Shown here: positions 1-10,587 of the stretch, in pieces
How the letters are laid out: each line of letters starts with the position of its first letter
Numbering within the stretch: the stretch's first letter is position 1
NCBI RefSeq assembly: GCF_017303055.1
Contig: NZ_JAEKJT010000001.1
Coordinates: forward strand, 186,001 to 250,000
Source: Halomonas litopenaei
Lineage (GTDB): Bacteria > Pseudomonadota > Gammaproteobacteria > Pseudomonadales > Halomonadaceae
Length of the DNA stretch: 64,000 nt
Reading direction: 5' to 3'
Position numbers and translations under genes: made by a program
The notes under the pieces: generated by a model
Databases searched by the model: none
Told to the model about the DNA's origin: nothing
The model's input: only the letters and a program-made list of their open reading frames with translations

Positions 1-1
1 T

Positions 2-349
2 GCGCGTGCTCAGAGCCGTCTTTGGATGCACCGCATCGAGCGCGAGTGGTGCCCGATGGTCGATCGCATCCTGTCCGGCAGCAAGAAAGAAGCCGACAAG
101 GCGCGTAAGGAGCTGCGGGAGAGCCTGATAGGGATCTCGCCGATCTTCGAAGACATGCCGTTCTTCATGAGCGAAGAGTTCACTCTGGTGGACTGCTGCC
201 TGGCGCCGATTCTGTGGCGTTTGCCCGCGCTCAACATCGAGCTGCCGGAGAAGCAGGTGCGTCCGTTGATGAGCTACATGGAAAAAGTGTTTGCTCGTGA
301 TGGCTTCCGCGCTTCTCTGTCCGAAGCCGAGCGCGAAATTCGTCCCTGA
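2..349 (+). CDS. sspA: Stringent starvation protein A, C-terminal part (5' truncated by window)
   Basis: The reading frame is open from the window edge and ends at a TGA at 347-349. About 115 residues are visible, beginning ARAQSRLWMHRIEREW, which matches the helical C-terminal half of the glutathione-S-transferase-like fold of SspA (compare RSRLLLHRIEQDW in relatives). SspA is an RNA polymerase-associated protein that helps cells survive starvation and acid stress; it is not an active glutathione transferase. The sspB gene follows, as in most gammaproteobacteria, which supports the call. The N-terminal thioredoxin-like half lies outside the window. Confidence 0.9.
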   Translation, partial: ARAQSRLWMHRIEREWCPMVDRILSGSKKEADKARKELRESLIGISPIFEDMPFFMSEEFTLVDCCLAPILWRLPALNIELPEKQVRPLMSYMEKVFARDGFRASLSEAEREIRP

Positions 350-426
350 AGGCAACCTGCCCGGTGAGAGTCGGTGCTGGGTGGCGACGCGCCGTTCGGG
401 GCCGCGAGCGGTCCCGAAAGAATGAC

Positions 427-455
427 GGCGAGAGCGCTGCGGCCTCTCGCCTTTC
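427..455 (+). terminator. Putative intrinsic terminator after sspA
   Basis: An 8-bp perfect stem, GGCGAGAG (427-434) with CTCTCGCC (444-451), encloses a 9-nt loop and is followed by TTTCT. The T-run is short, so termination may be partial. It lies in the 232-base gap between sspA and sspB, which otherwise shows no gene. Confidence 0.45.
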
Positions 456-581
456 TGCATGTTGCCGCGGTGCGGCTGCCTGGTTGCAGGCACGGAGTAC
501 GTCCAGCGTGGCGACACCCCGGGTAGCCGGCCTCGGTCGGGACGATCCGAGTTCCCATTTGCCAACCAAGAGGGCCAAAGT

Positions 582-1109
582 ATGAAGTCCAGTCGACCCT
601 ATCTGGCCAGGGCGCTCTATGAGTGGCTGCTGGATAACGAATTGACCCCCTATATCGTCGTTGATGCCGAGTACGACAATGTCGAGGTGCCGAGACAGTT
701 TGTCCAGAATGGACAAATCGTGCTGAACCTTGGCCCAAGTGCAGTGCGTGACCTGCATATGGGCAATGACATGATTCGGTTTTCCGCGCGTTTCAGCGGC
801 AAGTCAGAGCTCCTCTTTGTTCCCATCCCTGCATTGATCGCGCTGTACGCTCGCGAAAACGGTGTGGGCATGGTGTTTGGTCATGAGCCTGAGTTGCCGA
901 CGGATGAGGCCAACGATGTCGATGAGGCGCCTGTGCTTGAGAGTGTCAAGCGCCCACAGGCAGACGCCGAGCCGTCGGACCAGAACGCTGAGTCCAGTGG
1001 CGAGGAAGAGCTGACCTCGGCGGCAGAGGCTGACGAGACCGACGCCAAGAGTGATGGGCAGGCGAAGCCTCCGCGCAAGGGGCGGCCATCGTTGCGGGTC
1101 ATCAAGTAA
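582..1109 (+). CDS. sspB: ClpXP protease specificity-enhancing factor SspB
   Basis: A 175-residue protein starting MKSSRPYLARALYEWLLDN, matching the N-terminal substrate-binding domain of SspB (about residues 1-110). SspB binds ssrA-tagged, ribosome-rescued polypeptides and delivers them to ClpXP. After an acidic, low-complexity linker (about 120-165) the protein ends in GRPSLRVIK, the ClpX-docking motif seen as LRVVK in E. coli. The ATG at 582 was chosen because family similarity begins there; an upstream in-frame ATG at 459 would add 41 residues unlike the family. A purine-rich AAGAGGG stretch precedes the start. It follows sspA but is separated from it by a hairpin, so it may have its own promoter. 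Confidence 0.93.
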   Translation: MKSSRPYLARALYEWLLDNELTPYIVVDAEYDNVEVPRQFVQNGQIVLNLGPSAVRDLHMGNDMIRFSARFSGKSELLFVPIPALIALYARENGVGMVFGHEPELPTDEANDVDEAPVLESVKRPQADAEPSDQNAESSGEEELTSAAEADETDAKSDGQAKPPRKGRPSLRVIK

Positions 1110-1187
1110 CGCTGGGGCTCACCCCCGGTAGAGCGCTGCGCTGTCACCATGGTGTGGGTATCAGGCGGTAGCGCTGGCCTTATCGTC

Positions 1188-1223
1188 AAAAAAACGGCGT
1201 CCCCATGGGGACGCCGTTTTTTT
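1188..1223. terminator. Bidirectional intrinsic terminator
   Basis: A perfect palindrome ACGGCGTCCCC / GGGGACGCCGT at 1194-1217 is flanked by seven A on the left and seven T on the right. It therefore terminates both sspB (rightward) and the convergent dolP operon (leftward). Confidence 0.9.
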
Positions 1224-1239
1224 CGCGGTGTCGGCAGCA

Positions 1240-1830
1240 TCAGTCGATGTAGTCGAATACCTTGACGATGCGCTCCATTCCGCCCGCGTTGGAGACAATA
1301 TTTACCGCGCGGTCCGCCTCGGCGTGGGTAACCAGTCCCATCAGATAAACGGTGGCGTTTTCCGTCACCACGGTGATTCTTCCGGAGTCCACCTGATCGC
1401 TGGTGGCCAATGCGGTGCGTGCCTTGGTGTCGAGCCAGGCGTCATTGAGGCGCTGGCTGGTGGGCAGGTTTGCTGCCACGGTCAGTTCGTTGTGCACGCG
1501 GCGCACGTTGCGCACTTGGCTGACCACCTCTTCGGCGCGCTGCTTGAGTTCAGCACTGGGCACCTGGCCGGTCAGCAGGACCACGCCGTTGTAGCTGTCG
1601 ACGTTGATACGGGCGTCGGCCAGTCGAGCATCGGTGCGTCCCAGGTTGTGAGCCGCCTTGGTCTCGATGCTCTCGTCTTCCACCGTGGCACCCAAGGTGC
1701 GTTCGCCGTAGTCCTCGTCAATGGTGCCGGGGTTGGTCACCGAGGTGACGGTGGTGCATCCCGCCAGGGCAACGGAGAGCAGCAGGGCGGCCAGCAAGGG
1801 GTGTGTGGGACGGGTGTGGGGTTGTTTCAT
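1240..1830 (-). CDS. dolP: Outer-membrane BON-domain lipoprotein DolP (YraP-like)
   Basis: A 196-residue lipoprotein. The N-terminus is a short signal peptide ending in the lipobox LAGC, with Cys25 as the likely lipidated residue. Two BON domains follow, roughly residues 45-115 and 120-195; BON domains bind phospholipid. In E. coli DolP (formerly YraP) is an outer-membrane lipoprotein needed for envelope integrity, placed after diaA exactly as here. I chose the ATG at 1830, which has GAG eight bases upstream; a GTG at 1839 would add three residues. It is the last gene of the leftward lpoA-yraN-diaA-dolP group and ends at a shared terminator. Confidence 0.85.
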   Translation of the reverse strand: MKQPHTRPTHPLLAALLLSVALAGCTTVTSVTNPGTIDEDYGERTLGATVEDESIETKAAHNLGRTDARLADARINVDSYNGVVLLTGQVPSAELKQRAEEVVSQVRNVRRVHNELTVAANLPTSQRLNDAWLDTKARTALATSDQVDSGRITVVTENATVYLMGLVTHAEADRAVNIVSNAGGMERIVKVFDYID

Positions 1831-1842
1831 GATATTCACTCG

Positions 1843-2843
<1,001 letters not shown>

Positions 2844-2857
<14 letters not shown>

Positions 2858-4622
2858 TGTCATTGCTGGCGCCAGCGCTATCGCCGAGTCCGTCGCTGAA
2901 CACCGGGGCCGGCACGCCGTCGCTGAACTGTGCCCATGGCAGCTCACGGTAGATGCGGCCGTCACCTGTGGTGCTCAGGGTGCCGGTAGCGCCCTGAATC
3001 CGCGAACCAGGCAGTGCCTGGATCTGGGGCATGCGACGAGCCAGCTCATAGGCGTCGACGCCCATGGCCATCAGGCGGAACATGGAGGGTGATCCTTGTT
3101 CCTTGAGTTCGCGGTAGCTGTCGTAGTAAGGCAGTGCCTCGGCGCCGCCCACCGCTGCGTCGGGGATGTTCCAGGGAATATCGGCGAATTGAACGCCGTT
3201 GAGGTCCTTGTCGAGGCGCGGCTGAGGGGAGCCTTCGTACAGGTGGGACGTCGCGTATACCGGCAGGTTGGAGGCCGAATAGTACTCCATGGTCGGCGGA
3301 ACCTGGCGCGCGTAGTCTGGTAGAGCCAGCAGGAACAGCATGTCCGGACGCGGATTGCTGATGGCGCGGCGGGTGCTGTCGGTGGCCGGCGCCCCCGGGT
3401 TGTAGCGAACCGCGGTGGCAATGTCGCCGCCGAGCTCGCTCCAGGTGTTCCAGAAGGCTTCGCCAACACGCTGCCCCCAATCGTTGTCAGGCACCAGCAT
3501 GGACGCACTGCGATGGCCATCCTGCCAGCCCCGGCGAGCCGCCTGGCGCGCTTCGTCTTCGGCAGACAAGCCGTACTCGTACAGGTTCTTGGTCTGGTTG
3601 GCGGCGGATTGACCGTAGTTGAGGGCCAGAGTGGGCAGCGGCAGCTCGGCCCGGCTTTCCAGCTGAGTCACGTCGCTCTTGTCGAGCGGACCGATCACCA
3701 CCTGGGCACCGCTGCTCTGGGCCTGCTGGTAGAGTTGGTCGAGGCTTGCGCTGGAGGCATCCAGGAAGCTCAGCTGGGCACCGTTGCCGCCACCGTTGAC
3801 AACGTTGGACTGCTGGGTGCGGATGCCTTGCTCGATGGCGTCGGCAACTCCCGCCAGCGGGCCGGATTCAGGCAGCAGGACGGCGATATTCTGCACGCTC
3901 TGGCCGCGCAGTTCGCGTAGCTTGCCAATCTGGCTGGGCAGGCGGCGATTGGCCGGGTGGTCCGGGTTGGCGACGCGCCAGTCATCAAGGCGGGCAAAAA
4001 GCCCCTGGATGTCGCCGCCGCTGCTGTTGACCAGGCGGGTCAGCTCCAGCCAGCCCGTCACGATGGCGTTATCGGGCTGGGACAGGGCGTCCAGTTGGCG
4101 GTTGTTGAGCGCGCTGAGCTGGTCCCAGATGGCGTCGTTGATGTCTTCCCGGCCGGTATCGCTCTGCACCTGCATCAGCGCTCGGGCTGCCTCCTGGGGC
4201 TGGCCCAGCTGACCCAGGGCGAGTCCCTGGCGCAGGCGCAGCAGGTTGGCATCGTCGCTTGCCAGCTGCAGGTCATCCAGCACGCCAGCCGCCTTGATCA
4301 CCGCCTGGGGGTTGCCCTCGCTGTCACCCAGCTCAGAGAGCAGCATCGCCCAGTCACGCAGGCTCTCGCCAGAGAGCTGGCTTGCGTCCAGGTTGTTCAG
4401 CACCTCGAGCGCCTGGGGGCGCCGCCCGGAGCGTGCTAGGATATCGCCCGCTCGCAAGCGGGTCTCGGCGGCTTCTGTGCCTTGTTGCTGTGCGGCCTGA
4501 GCAAGAAGCTTATCCGGGTCGTCATCCATGGCCCGTTGCACGATGCTTGGTGTGAAACTGCAGCCGGCCAGAGAGATGGCCAGTACAGCAGCGGCCACGG
4601 GGCCGCGAGTCAAAGTCCTCAT
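2844..4622 (-). CDS. lpoA: Penicillin-binding protein activator LpoA (outer-membrane lipoprotein)
   Basis: A 592-residue protein. A signal peptide ends in the lipobox LAGC with Cys21 as the lipidation site. An N-terminal TPR-like half follows, then a C-terminal periplasmic-binding-protein fold starting near residue 250 at NIAVLLPESGPLAGVADAI. LpoA sits in the outer membrane and reaches through the peptidoglycan to activate PBP1A. The ATG at 4622 has AAGGAAGG upstream; the longer open frame beyond it overlaps rsmI and is not family-like. Divergent from rsmI, with only 46 bases between the two starts, so their promoters must lie inside each other's 5' ends. Confidence 0.92.
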
Positions 4623-4668
4623 GAATCCTTCCTTGTCCGTGTTCCGGATGGCAGCCCAGGGAGCCAAG

Positions 4669-5523
4669 ATGTCAGAAGTGAAAGCCGGTTCATTGTACGT
4701 GGTCGCCACGCCAATTGGGAATCTGGAAGATTTGAGTCCGCGAGCAGCGGCGGTGCTGGGGCGGGTGGCCCTGGTAGCTGCAGAGGATACTCGGCACAGC
4801 GCGCGCTTGATGCGCCACCTCGGTGTCGCGCCTGCGATGGTCTCCGTGCATGACCATAATGAGGCGTCCCGGGTAGAGCTGCTGAAGCGCCGCCTGCTCG
4901 ACGGTGATGACGTGGCGCTGATCAGTGATGCGGGGACTCCCCTGATCAGTGATCCGGGGTTCGTGGTGGTGCGCGAGCTGCGCCAGCAGGGCTTCTCGAT
5001 CGTGCCGATTCCCGGTCCCTGTGCCCTGATTACCGCCTTGAGCGCCGCGGGGCTGCCCACCTCCTCCTTTACCTTTCATGGCTTTCTGCCCGCCAAGGGC
5101 AGCGGTCGGCGAGCCCGGCTCGAGACCTGGCGCGGCGATACAGGTACGCAGGTGTGCTATGAATCGCCACACCGCATCAAGGATCTGCTGGCGGACCTGG
5201 CCGCGTTGCTGGGCGATCGTCAGGTAGTGCTGGGGCGTGAATTGACCAAGACCTTCGAAACCTTCCTCGATGGCACGGCGGCGGAGCTTCTTGCGGTGAT
5301 CGAGGAAGATCCCAATCAAGCCCGCGGCGAGTTCGTGGTGATGGTGGCCGGAGCGACTGAGGTGGCGTCCGCAGGGCAGGCGGTGGAGGAAGATACCTTG
5401 CTGCGAGCGCTTCTCGACGAAGGTGTCGGTGTGAAGCAGGCGGCGGGTGTCGCCGCGCGGGTGCTGGGCGGAGCCAAGAAGACATGGTATGCCAAGGCCC
5501 AGTCACTGAAGGACGGGGATTGA
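4669..5523 (+). CDS. rsmI: 16S rRNA 2'-O-ribose C1402 methyltransferase RsmI
   Basis: A 284-residue SAM-dependent methyltransferase of the tetrapyrrole-methylase fold. Diagnostic stretches are LYVVATPIGNLEDLSPRA, AEDTRHS, SDAGTPLISDPG and IPGPCALITALSAAGLP. RsmI adds the 2'-O-methyl group to C1402 of 16S rRNA. The gene two positions on, rsmH, adds the N4-methyl to the same nucleotide, so both halves of m4Cm1402 are encoded here on either side of rnpB. The ATG at 4669 has AGGGAG upstream and begins where family similarity begins. Confidence 0.94.
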   Translation: MSEVKAGSLYVVATPIGNLEDLSPRAAAVLGRVALVAAEDTRHSARLMRHLGVAPAMVSVHDHNEASRVELLKRRLLDGDDVALISDAGTPLISDPGFVVVRELRQQGFSIVPIPGPCALITALSAAGLPTSSFTFHGFLPAKGSGRRARLETWRGDTGTQVCYESPHRIKDLLADLAALLGDRQVVLGRELTKTFETFLDGTAAELLAVIEEDPNQARGEFVVMVAGATEVASAGQAVEEDTLLRALLDEGVGVKQAAGVAARVLGGAKKTWYAKAQSLKDGD

Positions 5524-5548
5524 GGGGGTGGCGGGGCACTGGTATGCT
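5520..5548 (+). promoter_or_regulatory. Sigma-70 promoter for rnpB
   Basis: TTGAGG (5520-5525), a 17-bp spacer and TATGCT (5543-5548). The predicted start falls near 5555, exactly at the first base of the RNase P RNA P1 helix. The -35 box overlaps the rsmI stop codon. Confidence 0.65.
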
Positions 5549-5554
5549 TGCCGC

Positions 5555-5907
<353 letters not shown>

Positions 5908-5918
5908 AGATGTTCTGT

Positions 5919-5940
5919 GCTCGGGCCTGCGGCCCGGGCA
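5919..5940 (+). other. Hairpin downstream of rnpB without U-tract
   Basis: CGGGCC (5922-5927), loop TGC, GGCCCG (5931-5936), about 15 bases past the end of the RNase P RNA. No T-run follows, so it is not a convincing intrinsic terminator. It could be a processing or pausing element. The 141-base stretch between rnpB and rsmH contains no gene. Confidence 0.35.
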
Positions 5941-6004
5941 TTGCCTCATGAATCTGTGCGGCCAGGAGCCCAGTGGCGAGAGAGTTCCACCGCTGACGGC
6001 GTCG

Positions 6005-6031
6005 TTGGCTGGCCGCGCGTTGGAATATCAT
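6005..6031 (+). promoter_or_regulatory. Candidate promoter of the dcw cluster
   Basis: TTGGCT (6005-6010) and TATCAT (6026-6031) are separated by 15 bp, shorter than ideal. The implied start is near 6038, about 11 bases before the rsmH ATG. It is the best promoter-like sequence in the gap where other bacteria have the mraZ promoter. Confidence 0.35.
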
Positions 6032-6048
6032 CGTCGAACGAGAGCTGC

Positions 6049-7005
6049 ATGCCGTCACCCTCCTCAGAAACGTCCGTGCGCGGCTTCGCCCATGAAAGCG
6101 TCTTGCTCGACGGTGCCGTCGATGCCCTGGTACATGATGCCGGTGGTACCTACCTGGACGGCACGTTTGGGCGTGGCGGACACTCCCGCGCCATCCTTTC
6201 GCGATTGAACGATAGTGGCAGCCTGCTGGCGCTGGACCGTGATCCCCAGGCTATCGCCGAAGCTGCGTCCATCGATGACCCTCGTTTCAGCATTGAGCAG
6301 ACCGAGTTCGCGCGGCTCAGGGAAGTGGCCCAGGCGCGCGGCCTGGATGGTCGTCTGTCGGGCATTTTGCTGGATATCGGGGTGTCGTCGCCTCAGCTGG
6401 ATGATCCCGAGCGGGGTTTCAGCTTTCTACGCGATGGTCCGCTGGACATGCGCATGGATCCGACCCAGGGCGAAAGTGCTGCTGACTGGTTGGCGCGCGT
6501 TGATGAAGCCGAGATGAGCTCGGTGTTCAAGCGCTATGGTGAGGAGCGTTTTGCGCGACGCCTCGCCAGGGCGGTGATCGAGCGCCGTCAGCAGCGTCCC
6601 TTCACGCGCACAGCTGACCTGGCCGAGGTGATCAAACAGGCCCATCCGGCCTGGGAAAAAGGCAAGCATCCGGCCACCCGGGTGTTCCAGGCCATGCGCA
6701 TCCACGTCAATGGCGAGCTGGATCAGCTTGAACTCGCCCTTGACGCCGCACTCGAGGCGTTGGCGCCGGGTGGCCACCTGGTGGTGATCAGCTTTCATTC
6801 GCTGGAAGACCGTCGGGTGAAGCGCTTTATCCGCGACCACGTCAAAGGGGATACCAATGTGCCCAAAGGTATTCCGTTGCGGGATGATCAGATCGCTCGT
6901 CGACTGGAATCCGTGGGCAAGGCCTTGAAGGCGAGCCCGCAAGAGGTCGAGGCCAACCCGCGTGCGCGCAGTGCCGTGATGCGTGTGGCGCGCAAGCGCT
7001 ATTGA
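6049..7005 (+). CDS. rsmH: 16S rRNA N4-cytosine C1402 methyltransferase RsmH (MraW)
   Basis: A 318-residue SAM methyltransferase. Family signatures include [26 protein letters not shown] (the SAM-binding motif), [19 protein letters not shown] and [14 protein letters not shown]. It methylates N4 of C1402 in the decoding centre of 16S rRNA. It opens the division and cell wall cluster; ftsL starts nine bases downstream. The ATG at 6049 was chosen because the usual family N-terminus follows; an upstream frame into rnpB is not protein coding. No mraZ gene precedes it. Confidence 0.95.
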   Translation: MPSPSSETSVRGFAHESVLLDGAVDALVHDAGGTYLDGTFGRGGHSRAILSRLNDSGSLLALDRDPQAIAEAASIDDPRFSIEQTEFARLREVAQARGLDGRLSGILLDIGVSSPQLDDPERGFSFLRDGPLDMRMDPTQGESAADWLARVDEAEMSSVFKRYGEERFARRLARAVIERRQQRPFTRTADLAEVIKQAHPAWEKGKHPATRVFQAMRIHVNGELDQLELALDAALEALAPGGHLVVISFHSLEDRRVKRFIRDHVKGDTNVPKGIPLRDDQIARRLESVGKALKASPQEVEANPRARSAVMRVARKRY

Positions 7006-7014
7006 GGAAAGCAG

Positions 7015-7338
7015 ATGGCTCAAGGACGACAGGATCTCAACGCCTTTGGCTGGCCGCTGCCGACAGCGCTGTCACCGAGGCTGTTGCTGGTGGCCGCGCT
7101 GCTGCTGGCGTGCCTGATGTCGGCGCTTGCCGTCATCAGCGTCAGTCATCAAACTCGCCAGCACTATGCGACCCTTCAGGAGCTCGAGCGAGAGCAGCAG
7201 CAGCTGCAGACCGAATGGGGGCAGCTGTTGCTGGAAGAGAGCGCCTGGTCGACTCCTTCGCGGATTGAGCGATTGGCGGTAGAGCGGCTCGAGATGCGCT
7301 TGCCGGATATCCATGACATCGAGGTGATTGGGCCATGA
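7015..7338 (+). CDS. ftsL: Cell division protein FtsL
   Basis: A 107-residue bitopic membrane protein: short cytoplasmic N-terminus, one transmembrane helix at about residues 22-44, then a periplasmic leucine-zipper-like coiled coil rich in Q and E (about 48-80). FtsL forms the FtsQLB complex that activates FtsWI at the septum. AGGAAA lies just upstream of the ATG. Its stop codon overlaps the ftsI start (ATGA), so translation is probably coupled. Confidence 0.9.
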   Translation: MAQGRQDLNAFGWPLPTALSPRLLLVAALLLACLMSALAVISVSHQTRQHYATLQELEREQQQLQTEWGQLLLEESAWSTPSRIERLAVERLEMRLPDIHDIEVIGP

Positions 7339-9059
7339 CCGCGGAGCTCCCTCGGGGTGTGACGCCGCGACGACCTCCGCCCATGGAGCCGATGGGTCGT
7401 GCGCGCTACATCGTCATGATGACGCTGATCCTGGTCGGGCTGGGGCTACTTGCCGGACGCATCGTCGACCTGCATGTGATCAATCGAAACTTTCTGCAGG
7501 TGCAGGGCGACGCGCGTACCCTGCGCACCGACCCGATACCCGCCCACCGGGGCATGATTACAGATCGCCACGGGGAGCCGTTGGCGATATCCACGCCGGT
7601 TGTCACGCTCTGGGCCAATCCCCAGGACCTGCCGGATGACAACATCCAGCGACTGAGGCTGGCTCAGGCACTGGGCCAGGACCTGGATGCGCTCAACGAT
7701 CGCATCGAGCGGTATAGCGAACGAGAGTTCATGTATCTGCGGCGTCGGATGACCCCAGCCCAGGCCGAGGAAGTGCTGAAGCTGAGGGTGCCCGGGGTCC
7801 ATGCCCGGGAAGAGTACAAGCGCTACTACCCGGCGGGAGAGGTGATCGCCCAATTGCTGGGTGTGACCAACGTCGACGATCAGGGGCAGGAGGGGCTGGA
7901 GCTGGCCTATCAGTCCTACCTGTCGGGAGAGCCCGGCAAGCGCCGCGTGCTCAAGGATCGTCGTGGCCGCCTGGTGCGGGATCTCGAGGTTCTTCAGGAA
8001 GCCGAACCGGGCGGCAACCTCACGCTCTCCATCGACCAACGCCTGCAATACATGGCATACCGCGAGCTTAAGGCTGCGGTGGATGAAAACGATGCCGACG
8101 GCGGCGTGCTGGTGATGATGGACGCACGCACCGGCGAAGTGTTGGCCATGGCCAACCAACCCTCGTACAACCCTAACAATCGCGCAGGACTGGATCCTCA
8201 GGGCTTGCGCAACAGGGCCATGGTGGACGTGTTCGAGCCGGGATCGGTGATGAAGCCCTTGGCCATGTCGGCGCTGCTGGAAACCGGCCGGTTTCCCCCC
8301 GACCTGGTGGTGGATACCTCCCCCGGCTGGATGCGCATCGATCGCTACACGATCCGTGACGTGTCCAACAATGGTGCCTTGACCCTGGCGGGTATCCTGC
8401 GCAAGTCCTCCAATATCGGCATGGCCAAGCTGACCTTGCAGCTCGATGATCCGGTGGTGCCTGACCGCTACCGCGCACTGGGCTTCGGGCAGGCGCCGGG
8501 CACCGGCTTTCCCGGCGAGGCCACGGGCAACATGCCGGCTCCCGCGGTCTGGTCGAGCAGTCAGTGGGCGGCCTTGTCCTACGGTTACGGTCTGTCGGTC
8601 ACGGCGCTGCAGTTGGCCAGCGCCTATACCTCCATTGCCAATCACGGCGAACGTCTTCCGCCCTCTCTGCTGCGCCTCAGTCGCGAGCCCCAGGGGGAGC
8701 AGGTGGTCCAGCCGGACGTGGCTGACCGCGTCCTGGCCATGATGGATGAAGTCGTGGCACCGGGTACCGGCGCTCGCCGGGCCCTGGTTCCCGGTTACAG
8801 CGTGGCCGGCAAGACCGGTACCGTGCGCAAGAGCGGCAGTGGCGGTTACGAGCAAAATGCCTACCGCGCGCTGTTTGTCGGCATCACGCCGGTGTCGGAT
8901 CCGCGGATCATCACCGTGGTCATGATTGACCACCCACGGGGCGACGCCTATTACGGTGGTGCCATCGCCGCGCCGGTATTCTCGCGGGTGGCCGGCAGCG
9001 CCCTGCGAATTCTCGACGTACCGCCAGATCGCCCCGATGAGGAGGCCGGTACCCCATGA
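7335..9059 (+). CDS. ftsI: Septal peptidoglycan transpeptidase FtsI (PBP3)
   Basis: A 574-residue class B penicillin-binding protein. It has a short cytoplasmic tail, one membrane helix at about residues 23-47, a PBP dimer domain and a C-terminal transpeptidase domain. All three active-site motifs are present: SVMK with catalytic Ser304, SSN at 358-360 and KTGT at 493-496. It crosslinks septal peptidoglycan in partnership with FtsW and is the target of several beta-lactams. It overlaps ftsL and murE by four bases each. Confidence 0.96.
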   Translation: MTAELPRGVTPRRPPPMEPMGRARYIVMMTLILVGLGLLAGRIVDLHVINRNFLQVQGDARTLRTDPIPAHRGMITDRHGEPLAISTPVVTLWANPQDLPDDNIQRLRLAQALGQDLDALNDRIERYSEREFMYLRRRMTPAQAEEVLKLRVPGVHAREEYKRYYPAGEVIAQLLGVTNVDDQGQEGLELAYQSYLSGEPGKRRVLKDRRGRLVRDLEVLQEAEPGGNLTLSIDQRLQYMAYRELKAAVDENDADGGVLVMMDARTGEVLAMANQPSYNPNNRAGLDPQGLRNRAMVDVFEPGSVMKPLAMSALLETGRFPPDLVVDTSPGWMRIDRYTIRDVSNNGALTLAGILRKSSNIGMAKLTLQLDDPVVPDRYRALGFGQAPGTGFPGEATGNMPAPAVWSSSQWAALSYGYGLSVTALQLASAYTSIANHGERLPPSLLRLSREPQGEQVVQPDVADRVLAMMDEVVAPGTGARRALVPGYSVAGKTGTVRKSGSGGYEQNAYRALFVGITPVSDPRIITVVMIDHPRGDAYYGGAIAAPVFSRVAGSALRILDVPPDRPDEEAGTP

Positions 9060-10585
9060 TGCAGACCTCGACGGAGCCTGGCATGACCCTTTCTCTGGCA
9101 CGCCTCAAGGGCGTGCTGCTGCAGTGTTGGCAAGACCTGCCGCTGACGCAGGACGATCAGGACGAGGCGCTGGCGGTGACGCTCAGCACCGACAGTCGCG
9201 AGATCGCCGAAGGCGATGTCTTTATCGCGATCCCTGGCGTGGCGGGCGACGGTCGAGCCTTTGTCGATCAGGCTCTGGCCCAGGGGGCACTGATGGTCCT
9301 CGCCGAGGCGAAGGAGGGCCAGCCCAGGGTCGATGGTCGAGTGCTGTGGCTGCCAGAGCTCGCTGACAGGCTCGGCGAGTTTGCTCGCAGCGTCTACCAG
9401 GTACCCGACAGCCTGGAGTTGATCGGGGTGACCGGGACCAATGGCAAGAGTTCAGTGACCCATTATATTGCCGAGCTGTCAGCGGCCATCGGTGTCGACT
9501 GCGGGGTGATCGGCACCTTGGGTCACGGGCGCCCTGGCGCTCTTGCGCAGGGCATTCACACCACCCCCCAGCCCTTGGCGCTGCAGCGCCAGCTGGGTGA
9601 GTTGGCGGCCTCGGGGCTGCAACGGGTGGCCATGGAAGTGTCCAGCCACGCTCTCGAGCAGGACCGCGTGGCGGGATGTCGCTTCCATGCCGCCGTGTTC
9701 ACCAATCTCAGTCGCGACCACCTGGACTATCACGGCAGCATGGTGGCCTATGCGGCAGCCAAGGCAAAGCTATTCAAGCGTCCTGAGCTCGGGCTGGCGG
9801 TCGTCAATGGTGACGATCCTCTGGCGCGATTGATGCTGGCCGGGGTGTCCCGTGATACCCGCGTACTGGCCTGCGGTGAGGCGTCTGACGTGTCGCTGCG
9901 AGTGCTGGACGTGGAGCCGCATGCCAGCGGCCAGCGCGCGCTGATCGCGACCCCCGACGAAGAGCGGGTGCTGCAGCTGCCATTGTTGGGTCGCTTCAAT
10001 CTCGACAACGTGCTGCTGGCGATGGCCAGCCTCTATGGGCTGGGCGCGGGCATCGACGAGCTGGTGGCTGCCGCTGAGCGCTTGACCCCTGTGCCCGGGC
10101 GGATGCAGGCCATCCTGCGCGAGCATGCACCGGTGGTGGTCATCGACTACGCCCATACGCCAGATGCCCTGGACAACGCACTGGCAGCGCTCAAGGCGCA
10201 TCTGCCTGGGCGTGGCAAGCTATGGTGTCTGGTAGGCTGCGGTGGCGACCGTGACAGCGGTAAGCGCCCGTTGATGGCACAGGTGGCTGCCCGTCACGCC
10301 CAAGCTGTGGTGATCACCGATGACAACCCGCGCAGCGAGGATCCTGCTGCCATCCGTGAGGCCATGCTGGAGGGGCTGACCGCCGAACAGCGCGCCAGCG
10401 CCTGGAATATTGCTGGTCGTGGCTTTGCGATCGCCCGAACGGTGGCGGAAGCGGGTCCCGATGACGTCATTCTGGTGGCCGGCAAGGGGCACGAGACCTA
10501 CCAGGAAGTGCTTGGCGTCCGCCATGACTTTTCCGACCTGGATGAGGCGCAAGCCGCCCTCGACCAGCGCCCAAGGAGGCTCTAA
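9056..10585 (+). CDS. murE: UDP-MurNAc-L-Ala-D-Glu:meso-DAP ligase MurE
   Basis: A 509-residue Mur ligase. The ATP-binding loop GTNGKS has its Lys at 131. DNPR at 423-426 is the motif that selects meso-diaminopimelate, so the cell wall is of the DAP type. The family stretches TTPQPLALQRQL and YAHTPDALDNAL are also present. It adds the third residue of the peptide stem in the cytoplasm. The start at 9056 overlaps the ftsI stop; an ATG at 9083 is an alternative. Confidence 0.95.
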   Translation: MMQTSTEPGMTLSLARLKGVLLQCWQDLPLTQDDQDEALAVTLSTDSREIAEGDVFIAIPGVAGDGRAFVDQALAQGALMVLAEAKEGQPRVDGRVLWLPELADRLGEFARSVYQVPDSLELIGVTGTNGKSSVTHYIAELSAAIGVDCGVIGTLGHGRPGALAQGIHTTPQPLALQRQLGELAASGLQRVAMEVSSHALEQDRVAGCRFHAAVFTNLSRDHLDYHGSMVAYAAAKAKLFKRPELGLAVVNGDDPLARLMLAGVSRDTRVLACGEASDVSLRVLDVEPHASGQRALIATPDEERVLQLPLLGRFNLDNVLLAMASLYGLGAGIDELVAAAERLTPVPGRMQAILREHAPVVVIDYAHTPDALDNALAALKAHLPGRGKLWCLVGCGGDRDSGKRPLMAQVAARHAQAVVITDDNPRSEDPAAIREAMLEGLTAEQRASAWNIAGRGFAIARTVAEAGPDDVILVAGKGHETYQEVLGVRHDFSDLDEAQAALDQRPRRL

Positions 10586-10587
10586 GC

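Noticed and set aside
459..581. Longer sspB start at ATG 459
   Set aside because: The added 41 residues do not resemble SspB, and the stretch follows a terminator-like hairpin.
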